Assembly: GCA_023014485.1 (NCBI GenBank)
Contig: JAJOZX010002708.1
Coordinates: forward strand, 186,001 to 250,000
Origin: Bathynomus jamesi
Taxonomy: Eukaryota; Arthropoda; Malacostraca; Isopoda; Cirolanidae
DNA: 64,000 nt
Reading direction: 5' to 3'
Both the position numbers and the translations under genes were made by a program. Under the pieces are notes generated by a model. The model saw nothing but the letters and a program-made list of their open reading frames with translations. It was not told the origin of the DNA and did no database searches. Within the stretch, counting starts at the first letter, position 1; the number at the start of each line of letters is the position of its first letter. Below are positions 21,842 through 32,269 of this stretch, piece by piece.

Positions 21842-22165
21842 TAGGGTGGAGCGAAAAATACTTTTTTCCTAGTATGAAGTTCTAATAGTGATTAAAAGTT
21901 GCATTTAGTGGATGAAATATGCCTGCCAAAATATGAGTTCATTTGTTTAAAATTTTCAGCTGCCACCAGGGGGCTAACTTTAACACAATTTTGTGTAAAA
22001 AGGAAAAAAATGCTTCTATTTTAGGTTTGTCAAACTATTATAAAATGTTATCCTAGAATTATCTAATAGTTTGATTAAGATTATTGAATGATAGGAATCC
22101 GTTTTGTAAAAATGCCTTTTCATATGCTTAATATCTTCAGCTGCCACAAGAGAGCTGAAGTTAAC
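21842..22165 (+). repeat. Left long TIR of unnamed transposon
   Basis: Contains CCACCAGGGGGC at 21963-21974 and a weaker related CCACAAGAGAGC at 22144-22155, both after CAGCTG. Confidence 0.92.
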
Positions 22166-22557
22166 ACAATTTAGAGTAACTGAGTCATGTTGAGACTACA
22201 CTGAATGTTGTGGGGGAGGGTTTTGGTGTGAAGGAATTTCTTTCTGTGAGTCATTAGAACAGTGTGTTAACACTTGTCTTCTTAGGTAGTAGGCCTAGTC
22301 GCTCAGTTGATCGGAGAGTTTTTTAATATGATCGGAATATTATAAAACTTCATTTTAAAGTGATTTATATAGAGATAATATTGATTTTATTATAAAATGC
22401 TTGTTATAATGTATTATATAATTTTAGTTTATTTATAATATATTATATATTTATATAATATATTATATATACTTATAAAATATATTATATATATTAATTA
22501 TATAATGTTTTGATGTTACAGGATATTTTGTGATTGTGAATTTTTCTTAAAAATATT

Positions 22558-25500
22558 ATGGCATCAAATACTAAATATAAACATTTCACTAGAGAACATA
22601 TGAAGTGTGCCATATTTGAAGTACCTTGTGAGATGAGTGATATGCAACTACCAACTTATAACTGCATTATGAAAGATTACCTGTTCACAAAACATTTAGT
22701 GAAGGAGCAGATGAATAACAAGGAGCCTTCATTTTCTGAAATAGCAGAGGCAGTTTCCAAAAAGGTAGAAAATATTTGGAAGAAGGCCTCTTTGCCAATA
22801 GTTTCACATACACGCGTTTTACAGATGATGCGAGTGTACCATGATAAATACAGGTCCTTATTAAAGCCATACAAGTCACGCAAGGATCAGCCTAAGTACA
22901 AAAATCAGCTTGAAGAATTTGAAAACTCTTCAAAATGCACTTTGTTTGACATCTGCACCTGCAAATGTAAGGAGTTTAGGAGATGCTCATGTGAAAAGAG
23001 TAAGAAAGTCACTCCAAAAGAGCAGGATTTTTTAAATGACCAACGAACACGCAGAATAATGGTGATAGGAAGCATTGACATAGCACACACAAGACGATTA
23101 CAAGCAAGAGAACATCGAAAGGAAATGGAAAAAGCACGTCTGGAATCCTCACAAACTACTAGTGCTGCTATAACCAATACGTCCAACTTACAAATCGAAA
23201 CAGAGACAAGTGAACTTCAACAACTAGAAGAGATATCTGAAGATAATGAGGAAGATACAACCTCGACTCAATATGTAATATCAGAACAACAGATGCGTTG
23301 TATTATAGACAGAAGTAAGCTAAGACGTGAAAGACAAAAACAGAGAAAGGAACTACAACAGATAGGAGAGCCAAAAACCATGCGGGGATTATACTTTGAT
23401 GGTAGAAAGGATAAAACAATGATTCATGTCCAGGAGAGTGATGGCTCTAACCACCAAAGAACCAAACGCGAAGAGCATATCAGCATAATATCTGAACCAC
23501 ACTCTCTGTACTTTGCACATGTGACACCTTCCAGTGGCAAAGCTAAATACATTTGCACAGCGCTAGTGAATTGCTTGAAAGAAAGGAATGTTGATATAGG
23601 GAACATCGTTGCAGTTGGCTGTGATTCGACAGTGGTTAACACTGGTAGTATTGGAGGCACAATAAGATTACTGGAAGAAGCCTTTAATAAGCCATTGCAG
23701 TGGCTGATATGCCTTTTACACCTTAATGAACTTCCATTGCGCCATCTGTTTCATCACTTGGATGGTACCACTACTGGACCAAGAGCATTTTCAGGAGAAA
23801 TTGGCCGAGCACTTTCAGACTGTGAAAAGCTTCCCATAGTTAACTTCAAACCCATTGAAATTCAAGAGGACATGTGTGAAGTTGATATAGACGACATAAG
23901 TACTGACCAGAAATACCTTCTTGAAATTCACAAGGCTATATGACGCGTTCGGTGGAGAAGGGGCGAACGCAACATTTTCGAATTATGCCACAAAATGCAG
24001 TTAAAGTTTGTAAACTTTAAACCTTTGTATTTTTCCGGTTTATTGAAATGTTGTATGAATTTGAACACATATTTGAGTAAAATATTGTTGTGTAATATGT
24101 CGATATAATAAAATGCCAAGAAATTTTACAATATTATTTATTGATACTTCTGATGTTAACTGGTGTAATCCATTATTTGGTCCTCTTCGTCGAATGTTGT
24201 ATTACCTGCTTCAACTGTTTCGGTTTCTTCCAGTTCCTTTAACAATCTTGTATAATAGTTCACTGCAGTTGCAGGCATTAAGTCTGATAATTCTTTGAGA
24301 TCTTTTATTTTTTCCTTAGTTATTGGCAGCAATTGGGAATACTTTGGTTGCAGTGTCTGCTGGGCTAGATTGAATAAACTGACACTGTAGGATTTTTTCC
24401 CTTTCTGCAGTCTGACGGGATGGCTATTATCTGGGGTTGTGCGGTATGCAGTAGATATTACGTAGCCTTCTTTGTGTTGAAAGTCAAATATTAACTTTCT
24501 TGCATCTGTAAATTTAGTAGTTGTTGATTTCCTAATGACAATGCACGTTTTTAGGACGTCAAAATCGAGAAAATCAGCCTGTTTCATTTCTACAACTAGG
24601 AAGCGCTGCGAAACGGCTGTAGTTATGGCCGTAACATAATCTTTTTTGGTGTAAATAATATTGCTGTAATTATTTTTTATATTTTGTTCAATTTGGCCAA
24701 ATTGAGCATCACAGGGCATTGTCGAGTGACCAGAAAGTAGATAGATGTGTTCAATGTGAAGCAATGATGCGGAGTGAATTTCTCTGAGATAAATTAAAAC
24801 CTACATTTTACCGTGAAAGAGTGCAGACTAACATCTAATTTTTTACATAGGTAAAGCAAAGGGTTTCAAGGATAATTATACGACAAAAAACTAATTTTTC
24901 GAATTTTGTGGCGTTCGCCCCTTCTCCACCGAACGCGTCATATCAAGTGGAACATTCTCAAAGAGTCTTAGTCATAAGAGTCCAGGCAATATATCACATT
25001 CAAGGTGGCTCACCACAGCAAACAGGACTCTGCGGTTATATGCAAGCACAGAGAATCCTTCAGGCAATTTACAAGAATTAGCTACTTTCATTGTTAGGGT
25101 ATACGCACCAATGTGGTTTCAGATAAAGCGTAAACCATTATGCCAATATGGTGCTAAACATATGTGGCATATGATTGCAAGAAGCCGGTATCTCCGTGAA
25201 GAGCTTAGGAGAGTACATGACTCAGTCATTCAACGAAATGCATATTACGCAAATCAAGAAAACATTCTCATTGCAATGATAGCTGATGAAAGGGAGCATA
25301 TGCGTCAGTTGGGATTTAGGCGTATCATAAAAGCAAGGGCATGCATTCAAGAAACAGATGTTATCAGGTATTTTAAGGTGCCAGAAATAAATTTTTATGC
25401 CAAAGACTATACAGATCTCATTATGCGGCAAGATTTTCAGATAGCAGAACCACCGATAACCAAAGGAGTTTCTCTTGATGATATTGAATCATGCATCAAA

Positions 25501-25689
25501 CATGGTACTACTCTTCATTCAGAATTATTTCAGTTTCCATGTCATACACAAGCCGTAGAGAGATGCGTCAAGCTCGTTACAGACGCTGCTGGATCAGTCT
25601 GCGGACCTACAAACAGAGACGGTTGGATTCGTGCTACATTAGAATCAAGGAAAAAACAGCCAAAATTTGACACAAAAGCAAATTACTAA
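22558..25689 (+). CDS. Putative transposase of unnamed family, 709 codons, split by insertion
   Basis: The frame is 22558-23941 plus 24944-25689 once the nested element and one ATAT duplicate are removed; it then reads through with no stop. ATG 22558 is chosen as the first ATG of the open frame. The N-terminal half is basic with a Cys-rich cluster (FDICTCKCKEFRRCSCEKS, about residues 137-155) and a Glu/Gln-rich region. The likely RNase H-like core has D281 (LYFDGRKDKT), D356 (AVGCDSTVVNTG), CLLHLNELPLRHLF (385-398), then RWLTTANR (482-489). The C-terminus has FPCHTQAVERCVKLVT (659-674; E667 a candidate third acid). Catalytic assignments are inference. With the insert present, the protein stops after residue 461. 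Codon use looks unremarkable. Confidence 0.75.
23942..24939 (-). mobile_element. Nested 998-bp element with perfect 29-bp TIRs
   Basis: Both ends read GACGCGTTCGGTGGAGAAGG inward and are identical for 29 bases. ATAT at 23938-23941 and 24940-24943 is a 4-bp target duplication (or TA, if the element is taken as TGACGCG...CGCGTCA). The TIRs are GC-rich in an AT-rich interior. It contains one minus-strand frame. The precise junctions and perfect TIRs suggest a young insertion, younger than its host element. Confidence 0.92.
24156..24764 (-). CDS. Hypothetical protein of nested element, DUF7869-like C-terminus
   Basis: About 202 codons plus an upstream extension to near 24800. It reads HIEHIYLLSGHSTMPCDAQF and GQIEQNIKN, which resembles the H-x-L-x-x-GH-s-x-x-x-CD-x-x-F-x-x-IE signature I know from DUF7869 proteins, thought to be transposase-derived. 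The rest is mixed and ends acidic (TFDEEDQIMDY). No Met is present at the start, so this is likely the last exon or a deletion product of a longer gene. The name is from memory of the motif only. Confidence 0.5.
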   Translation of the reverse strand: MLHIEHIYLLSGHSTMPCDAQFGQIEQNIKNNYSNIIYTKKDYVTAITTAVSQRFLVVEMKQADFLDFDVLKTCIVIRKSTTTKFTDARKLIFDFQHKEGYVISTAYRTTPDNSHPVRLQKGKKSYSVSLFNLAQQTLQPKYSQLLPITKEKIKDLKELSDLMPATAVNYYTRLLKELEETETVEAGNTTFDEEDQIMDYTS

Positions 25690-25872
25690 ATAGTCTTCAG
25701 CAAGAACCCTTTCTAGAGGGAGGTTGGTTGGGGAAAGGGTGGTAACTCCGCTAAGGCACGAAATAACGTTTCTTAACTATCTCAAGCCAGTATAAAGGAG
25801 GAGAGACATCCTAATTTATTATTGTTCCCTTTTTCAAGTAAATACAGAATCATACTTAATTGTCATTTTTAA

Positions 25873-26196
25873 GTTAACTTCAGCCCTCTTGTGGCAGCTG
25901 AAGATATTAAGCATATGAAAAGGCATTTTTACAAAACGAATTCTTATCATTTGAGAATCTTAATCAAACTATTAGATAATTCTAAGATAAAATTTTATAA
26001 TAGTTTGATAAACTTAAAATAGAAGCATTTTTTTCCTTTTTACCCAAAATTGTGTTAACTTTAGCCCCCTGGTGGCAGCTGAAAATATTAAACAAATGAA
26101 CTCATATTTTGGCAGGTATATATCGTCCACTAAATGCAACTTTTAATCACTATTAGAACTTCATACTAGAAAAAAAGTATTTTTCGCTCCACCCTA
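25873..26196 (-). repeat. Right long TIR of unnamed transposon
   Basis: Mirror of the left TIR. It carries the complement of CCACCAGGGGGC at 26064-26075 and of CCACAAGAGGGC at 25883-25894. Confidence 0.92.
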
Positions 26197-26403
26197 GACT
26201 GTGTAGTTTTAGGAGACTTCAACTGTCGCGGCATAAAGTGGGAAGACAGGACTGCTGATGCCGAAGGGAGGAGGATAATTGACATTGTTGATGAGAACTT
26301 CCTGACTCAGTGAGTCAATGGGCCTACACGAGGCGAAAGCGTTCTAGACTTAGTATTCACGACCGAAGACAACCTCGTCACTGGCCTCACCGTTGACGAA
26401 TCG

Positions 26404-28530
26404 TTGGGCGGGAGTGATCACGGTCTGATTAGGTTTTGTGTCTGCGTCCCTCGGGTGAAGCGTAGTAACTCGAGAGGCAGTAAACTCGATCTACAGCGGG
26501 CGGACTTTGTTGGCCTCCGGGATAGCGTAGGTGAGATGGGATTAGAGGTCGGCGGCGATGTTGATGGAGTGTGGCGTGCATTTCGGGACCAGTTTATGGT
26601 ACTGCAGTCTGCTGCCATTCCCTCAAAACCGGTCACCCCTGCTTCAACACAGCCTAAGTGGTTCAGTCGGGACATCGCTTCGGCTATCCGAAATAGGAAA
26701 GCTGCGTATAAGAGGGCGAAGGCCAATCGTTCCCATGAGAACACTGAGGCGTATGTCCGCCTGTGCATGGAAGCGAAGGCGAAGGTTAGGCTAGCTAAAC
26801 GTAATGAAGAACTCCGGGTGGCAAGCCTCTACAAGGGGAACCCTAAGGAGTTCTTCAGTTATGTTAATAGTAGAAAGCCCATTAAAAGCATGATAAAGGA
26901 CCCCAGCGGCGCGCTGCGAACCTTCGACGCGGACATCGCTAATGTGCTAAATGAGTACTTTGCGGGAGTGTTCACCAGGGAGGACACCCTCGTCATCCCC
27001 AAGCCATTCGTCAGGCACGAAGGTGCTGGCCTGGATAATGTTCGATATACCGCGACAGTCGTTGCCGATAGAATAGACAAATTGAGCGCTTTTAAGGCTC
27101 CTGGGCCAGACCAGCTTTTCCCCAGAGTCTTGCGGGAAGTGCGCGACCAGGTGGCTCCCCACCTGGCTACAGTCTTCAACAAATCGTTGGAGACGGGCCA
27201 AGTGCCTTGTGACTGGAGGGAAGCCAACGTGACCCCTTATCTTTAAGAAAGGGGATCACGAAAGTCTAGGGAACTATCGTCCCATTAGTCTCACTTCGGT
27301 TGTAGGTAAATTACTAGAGGGGATAATAGCCGATAGGATCGTTGACCATTTGGATTCCTACAAGCTGCTTGGGGACTCCCAACATGGGTTTAGGCGGCAT
27401 AGATCGTGTCTCACCAACTTGCTCGAGTTTTCCCACGTCATGTGGAGTGAGTATGATAAGAGTAGGGCGATTAATATACTATTATCTAGACTTTCAGAAA
27501 GCCTTTGGCCATTAGCCGGCGGTGAGGTACCTTATCAAAGTCCGCGCGCTGGGTATCGGTGGGGAAGTAGGTAGCTGGATTGGAAACTGGCTGAAGAATA
27601 GGCGGCAGAAGGTTGTAATTAAAGGGGCTAGCTCGGGTTGGGCCTCGGTCACTAGCGGGGTTCCTCAGGGTTCCGTTGTTTATCATTTACATAAATGATA
27701 TCGACGCTGGCATCGTCAGTAGGATCGCCAAATTCGCTGATAACACCAAGCTTGGGGCCAATGTTGGGACACCAGAAGCGATCGAGCAACTGCGTGCGAA
27801 CCTACGTAGGATAGGAGAGTGATCTAAAAAATGGCAAATGCCGTTTATCTTAGGTAAATGTAAGGTCATGCACATTGGCTAGGCCAATCCCAAGTCGGAC
27901 TACTCCATGTTGGGGAGTAATATCGAGGCCACTGATTTGAAAAAGGACTTGGGTGTGCTAATTAGCAGCGACCTTAAGTTTACCAAACAGTGCGTAGAGA
28001 TGGAAAAGAAAGCCCAGAAGCTGTTGGGTTATATTAGGAGGCAATTTCGATTTCGGAACAAGGAGATTGTGCTCTCTTTATACAATTCCCTGGTTCGGCC
28101 GCACCTAGAGTATGCTGTGCAGTTCTGGTCGCCTACCCTCAGGAAAGATATTGACAGGCTGGAGCGAGTCCAGGCGAGGGCCACAAAGTTAATCCCTTCC
28201 GTTAGGCATATGGGCTACAATCGACGCTTACGCGCCCTGAATTTGTTTTCGTTGGAAACTCGGAGGCTGCGCGGTCAACTCATCGAGGTTTTCAAGTTGT
28301 TACACGGGTTCAACGATGTCGATTTTAGAAGCATGTTTAGTTTAAATGATAACTCAACTCGCAACAATAGTGCTAAACCGTTTCAAATCCAACTTCCAAC
28401 CAGTGTGTGTGGGAATTACTTTACCTATAAGATCTATGACACGTGAAACAGGCTACCTTCAGAAGTTGTGAACAGTTCCTCTGTGGATCAGTTCAAGAAA
28501 AGGTTAAACCGAATCTTGCACACTATTTGA
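26404..28530 (+). pseudogene. LINE linker, reverse transcriptase and C-terminus
   Basis: The 280-codon frame 26404-27246 carries PKWFSRDIASAIRNRK, SYVNSRKPIKSM, LSAFKAPGPDQLFPRVL and WREANVTP. A one-base shift leads to GDHESLGNYRPISLTSVVGK and QHGFRRHRSCLTNLLEF, then a decayed palm A (YLDFQKAFGH). SGVPQGSV is at about 27655-27675; the palm C block reads KFADNTKL, so the second D is N. TGA replaces Trp at 27820 (EWSKKWQ in relatives) and 28444. The 27907-28446 frame is the thumb and C-terminus, matching copy 1. Not functional. Confidence 0.88.
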
Positions 28531-28621
28531 GGGTGACAGAATTTTTCCCTGGCACCCGTTGCCATTGATACCTCCTCGGTATAGGCTGCAAGGCCTTTTG
28601 AGGTACTTCTTTTCCTTCTCT

Positions 28622-28702
<81 letters not shown>
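28622..28702. repeat. (CT)n(TA)n tract at LINE 3' end
   Basis: CT to about 28646, then TA to 28702. Follows directly on the 3' end of LINE copy 2. Confidence 0.96.
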
Positions 28703-28707
<5 letters not shown>

Positions 28708-28724
28708 CTAGTAAAAGGTTTGAG

Positions 28725-28788
28725 GATACCTTTGAATTTAATGAAATATTCGTTAGTTCTCTGTACATATACACCCTTTTACTTTTGA

Positions 28789-28838
<50 letters not shown>

Positions 28839-28890
28839 GAAAGCCTGAGGGCACCTCAGAATCTAATGAAAATATTAATTTCCTTAAAAA
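28725..28890. repeat. Short dispersed repeat around (TA)n
   Basis: GGTTTGAGGATACCTTTGAA (28728 on) and AGCCTGAGGGCACCTCAGAA (about 28840 on) are diverged copies, each followed by TCTAATGAAA-like sequence; a third weak copy is near 35365. A (TA)n tract lies at 28790-28835 between the first two. Identity unknown. Confidence 0.5.
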
Positions 28891-29337
28891 TATATTGGGT
28901 GAAATTCAAACTTTCCAGGGATATGTTTTTAAAATATGGAAATAATATGCTACACATTAAATTCGAACAAAACCAGAGGAAATAATTAATATTTTGTATA
29001 TCCGATCTTCGCCTTAAGAACTGAGGAATACAAAAGGCACCAAACATCATCAGACCGGCTGGTCCCTACGAGGCTGTCTGTTTAAGTAGCTTCATTAGAA
29101 TTAAAATGTTTACCGACCAATTGGAGACCATTACCGCGAGTTCTGTCTCGATTTATGAAGGTGAAATATTTTCCAGCGTCGACATTATCGAAACCTCTAA
29201 TCATTTAAGAATGTCGGCAACAATAATACCTAAATCTTTCTCTGCAACACTTGTCAATGTTTTCTCGCACATAAAATACTTTTCTTTAACATTGTTTCTA
29301 CCGATATGCAACGTTTAACATTTATCTTTATTAAAGT

Positions 29338-31068
29338 TCATTTGCCAAATTTCCGCCCACTCCAATAATTTATTAATATCGTCTTGAATCTGCAAACGTT
29401 CTGCCGCTGATTTTGTTCGTCCCATAGTTTGGTATCATCCGCAAATTTTGAAATTATACTCTTAATTCCTATGTCGATGTCACTGATATAAATAATAAAA
29501 AGAACTGGTCCCAGAACTGATCCCTGAGGCACGCCACTAGTTACACTTTTCCAGTTAAACACTTTGCCATAAATGGCCACGCTTTGTTTGCATCCATTAA
29601 GCCAATTTTCACTCTATTTGAGAACATTAACATCAATTCCGTAAGAAGGAAGTTTAGCTAATAATCTTCTATGGGATCACTTTATCAAACGCCTTTTGAA
29701 AATCGAACTATACAATATCTACTGTTTTACTCTCGTCATATATATGTACAATATCATTAAAGAAATCGAGCAGATTAGTAAGACAAGAACGATTACGTCG
29801 AAAGCTGTGTTAAGAATCTTTGATTAATTTATTAATTTCTAAGTGATTAACTATTTTGTCCCGAACGATCGTTTCCATGAGCTAACCAACTCCTAAAGTC
29901 AGACAAATGGGACGATAATTTTCCGGAAGCGATTTGTCCCCATTTTTAAATATTGGCGTAATGTTTGCAAGTTTTCAACTGAACAACTTTTCCAGACTGT
30001 AATGATTTATTATTATTATTATTAAATATATATGTAAGAGGAGAAACTATTGCGAGGTTCATTTCTTTAAGTACCCAAAGGTAAAGCTAATCTGGACCGG
30101 GAGTTTTATTGGGATTAATTTTACATATGGCCGAAAGTACTTCAGTTTCACTGATGGTAAAATCTTGAAGCTTTATATGATCATCAGTGAACATGATTAC
30201 GGGAACGGGAGTATTGTTCATATTTTCGTTAGTAAACATGGAAGAGAAGAATTTATTTAACTTTCGTCACTTGTAAGTTATCGTAAATTTTTCGTTGTTT
30301 TCGTCTATGAGTAGACAATAGTCTGCGAAACTACCTTTTTATTTCTAACATAATTTCAGAATTCCTTCGGATTCGATTTAATTTGGTTCACTATACGTAC
30401 GTAGCTCACAGTTGCGTTTACTTTTCCTCATAACTTTTTTGCTTCGCCTTCTGAATTGCTTGTAAGCATTTTCATCGGACAACTTATTTGTTTCTTTAAA
30501 TTTGAAATGCGCGTTCCTTTTTAAAGTTGAACTAATTTTAATTTGAGCATTCCACCATTCAGGTTTAACAGACTTCGCAGTTTCTTTTTACGTAATGGGA
30601 TATTATTTCATTCTAAACGTTTGAAATAATTAAAAAAAGAAATCCCTGTGCCATTAATATCATCGTGCGACAGAGCCTCATCCCAATTGTGGATTAAAAA
30701 TTAGTTTTATGTCACGAAATTTAGCTCTTTTAAAATCCAAAACGTATTTAAGTTGTCTTTAATTTTAACAAACGTCGCATTTATATTACCAATTTCTGCA
30801 ATTTTTTAATTAAGGGCTTTAAGTGCGACTCTACGTATAGTACTGTACCACCACCCCTTCTTTCTATTATATCATTGTTAAACATCTCATAACCAGGAAT
30901 ATGATCTCTGGGAAAATCTCTACTCTCTGTATTTAACCAGAATTCAGTAATTGCTACAACCTCAAATTTTTGGTCAAGGACAATACTTAATAGTTCATCA
31001 AATTTAAATCTTAAACTTCGGCCATTAATACAAAATATGTAGAATATCGAGGTTCTTCGTGGAGGCAA
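29338..31068 (-). pseudogene. LINE endonuclease start, linker and reverse transcriptase remains
   Basis: 30781-31068: INGRSLRFKFDEL, EVVAITEFWLN, IPGYEMFN, GGTVLYVESHL, the endonuclease start with the catalytic E. About 30060-30130: INPNKTPGPD and VLKEMN of the RT fingers. 29338-29580: [16 protein letters not shown] and [10 protein letters not shown], the palm with intact DD. Between these pieces the frame is broken repeatedly (for example a TAG or TGA at the GPDG block). The C-terminal thumb is partly deleted relative to its sister copy. Confidence 0.82.
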
Positions 31069-31129
31069 TCGTTCACTGTGAGAAAAATTTATGTTTGGCT
31101 GGTGGCTTTCGTAGGAGTTATGCCGCTTT

Positions 31130-31700
31130 ATGCCCGAAAAGCCATCGTAGAACTATGCAATAGTCTACTAAGACGAGCTGCTCTCACGCCATTCGGGTGA
31201 AAACCATCACGCGGAAATAAATCCTTTTTATTAGAAAAATGACTCCACAAATCGACGAATTCATTATTTTCCTGTTGGCAAAGGGACTTAAGAATATTAT
31301 TTATGTAGGTAGCTCTGCTGAAAAAATTGTCGGATCCAAGTATTCTTGGGAGAATTCCTGAAAAAAATTAATTTATTAGTCCTATCCTTTAGAATCTGCA
31401 TCAGCAGCTTGTATTTCCCTATTAGTTCCTCTGACCTGGAAATTTTAACATCGTTAGTCTCAAACATGCACCATAGATATTACTATCATCAACATCTTTA
31501 CCAAACTCGTCTATGGAGTCTGTGATATCGTCAACACGGACTCCAGGATAGCAGTACCTCCTTCGCTGAGTTGGGTTCCTGCCGCAGAACTCTTGTAACT
31601 GCCCTCGAATAATGGAATCGCCAACCAGCCTAATTTCCTGCTTGTCATCCTTCTCTGGTTCTAAGACAGAAAATCTATTAGTTGTAACTACTCTTAAGCA
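31130..31700 (-). pseudogene. LINE SGNH esterase domain
   Basis: The frame 31422-31859 holds LVGDSIIRGQLQEF, the GDS nucleophile block of SGNH hydrolases, then RRRYCYPGVRVDDI. Further on, near 31185-31215, FPRDGFHPNG gives the DxxHxN block V. The blocks are in the right order but in shifted frames. This is the ORF1-like esterase of CR1-type LINEs. Inactive because of the frame breaks. Confidence 0.75.
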
Positions 31701-32269
31701 AGGTTTATGCTGACTAGGTTGGGCCCCATTTCGAACTAGCTCAAACGGTCGATCCCCCGAAGGAGAAAGGGGGCAGGAATGACGACTGGTTGGAGATTCG
31801 TCGGAATCTTTGCGCGATCTCCGTTCTGTGTGAGAACTCGGGCCCAGACTCTGAAACAAAACTCTGCAGCGAGTTGAACCTTGCTGTCAAAGCACTAAAT
31901 TCCTCTCTCAACGCATTAGCCTCTCTCCTACTCCTTCAAAGTTCGTCTCTCGCCGAAATCACCTCGTTTCGTAGTTCTTGTCGGTTTATGTAAAATCTGC
32001 AAACTGAAGGGTTAGAAGAGAGATCAGTAAAAAAAGTATAGAGGAAATTTTTCACTGCAGTCAGAACACTAGCGTAGGTTGGGGGGCCATATCTAGAAAA
32101 ATGTTCACGAAAAATTAAAGTGAATTCCCCCAATCTAGCAGGTAGGCAGAAGAGTCTGGAAAGAATTATGGATTAGTAACCTAAAAACAGAAAGAAGACT
32201 CCAGAAATACCCAAAGAAGGACTATCTACACACACGCACAATTTTTTTTTTTAGAGTAGGTAACTGCAT

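Larger units (their letters stand above)
21842..26196 (+). mobile_element. Unnamed TIR DNA transposon, 4.36 kb with 324-bp TIRs
   Basis: The ends read TAGGGTGGAGCGAAAAATAC inward on both sides. Inverted repeats 21842-22165 and 25873-26196 match over 324 bases with few differences. Each TIR has two copies of a CAGCTGCCAC...GTTAACACAATT block. The element interrupts a LINE endonuclease. The heptamer TGTGTAG occurs on both flanks (21835-21841 and 26200-26206), offset by three bases on the right, so the target duplication is uncertain. It holds one 709-codon gene, split by a nested element at 23942-24939. I cannot match it to a named superfamily. Confidence 0.88.
21430..26403 (+). pseudogene. LINE endonuclease, interrupted by inserted transposon
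   Basis: Before the insert: AVLFNARSIRNTF, DIVAITES then TGA where Trp is expected (21546-21548), IPGYRMFHKDR, GGVLIYLREL, LILVYRPP. After the insert: VVLGDFNCRGIKWED, then TGA for Trp at 26311, GPTRGESVLDLVFTT and LGGSDHGLIRF (catalytic D-H). The active-site residues (N of FNAR, E of TES, Y of VYRPP, D and N of GDFN, SDH) are all visible. The 21842-26196 transposon sits between YRPP and GDFN. Confidence 0.85.
20891..28621 (+). mobile_element. CR1-like LINE copy 2, split by a DNA transposon
   Basis: The LINE occupies 20891-21841 and 26197-28621. Order: SGNH esterase end, endonuclease, linker, RT, 3' end. The coding sense resumes in the endonuclease (VVLGDFNCRGIKWED) right after the inserted element. 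It is truncated at the 5' side within the esterase domain. At least four Trp codons have become TGA, and there are frameshifts near 27240 and 27680. The 3' end is followed by (CT)n(TA)n. Confidence 0.9.
28990..32160 (-). mobile_element. CR1-like LINE (second family), decayed
   Basis: Right to left: a coiled-coil-like 5' part (31860-32160), an SGNH esterase (31130-31700), an endonuclease start (30781-31068), linker and RT (29340-30300), and a 3' end near 29000. The 3' part ACAGACCGGCTGGTCC-like (29050-29075 region) is shared with the copy at 33174-34636. Many stops and frameshifts. Confidence 0.85.

Noticed and set aside
21546..28446. TGA read as tryptophan (altered genetic code)
   Set aside because: Other elements and the 709-codon frame use TGG normally and this is nuclear metazoan DNA; mutation is simpler.
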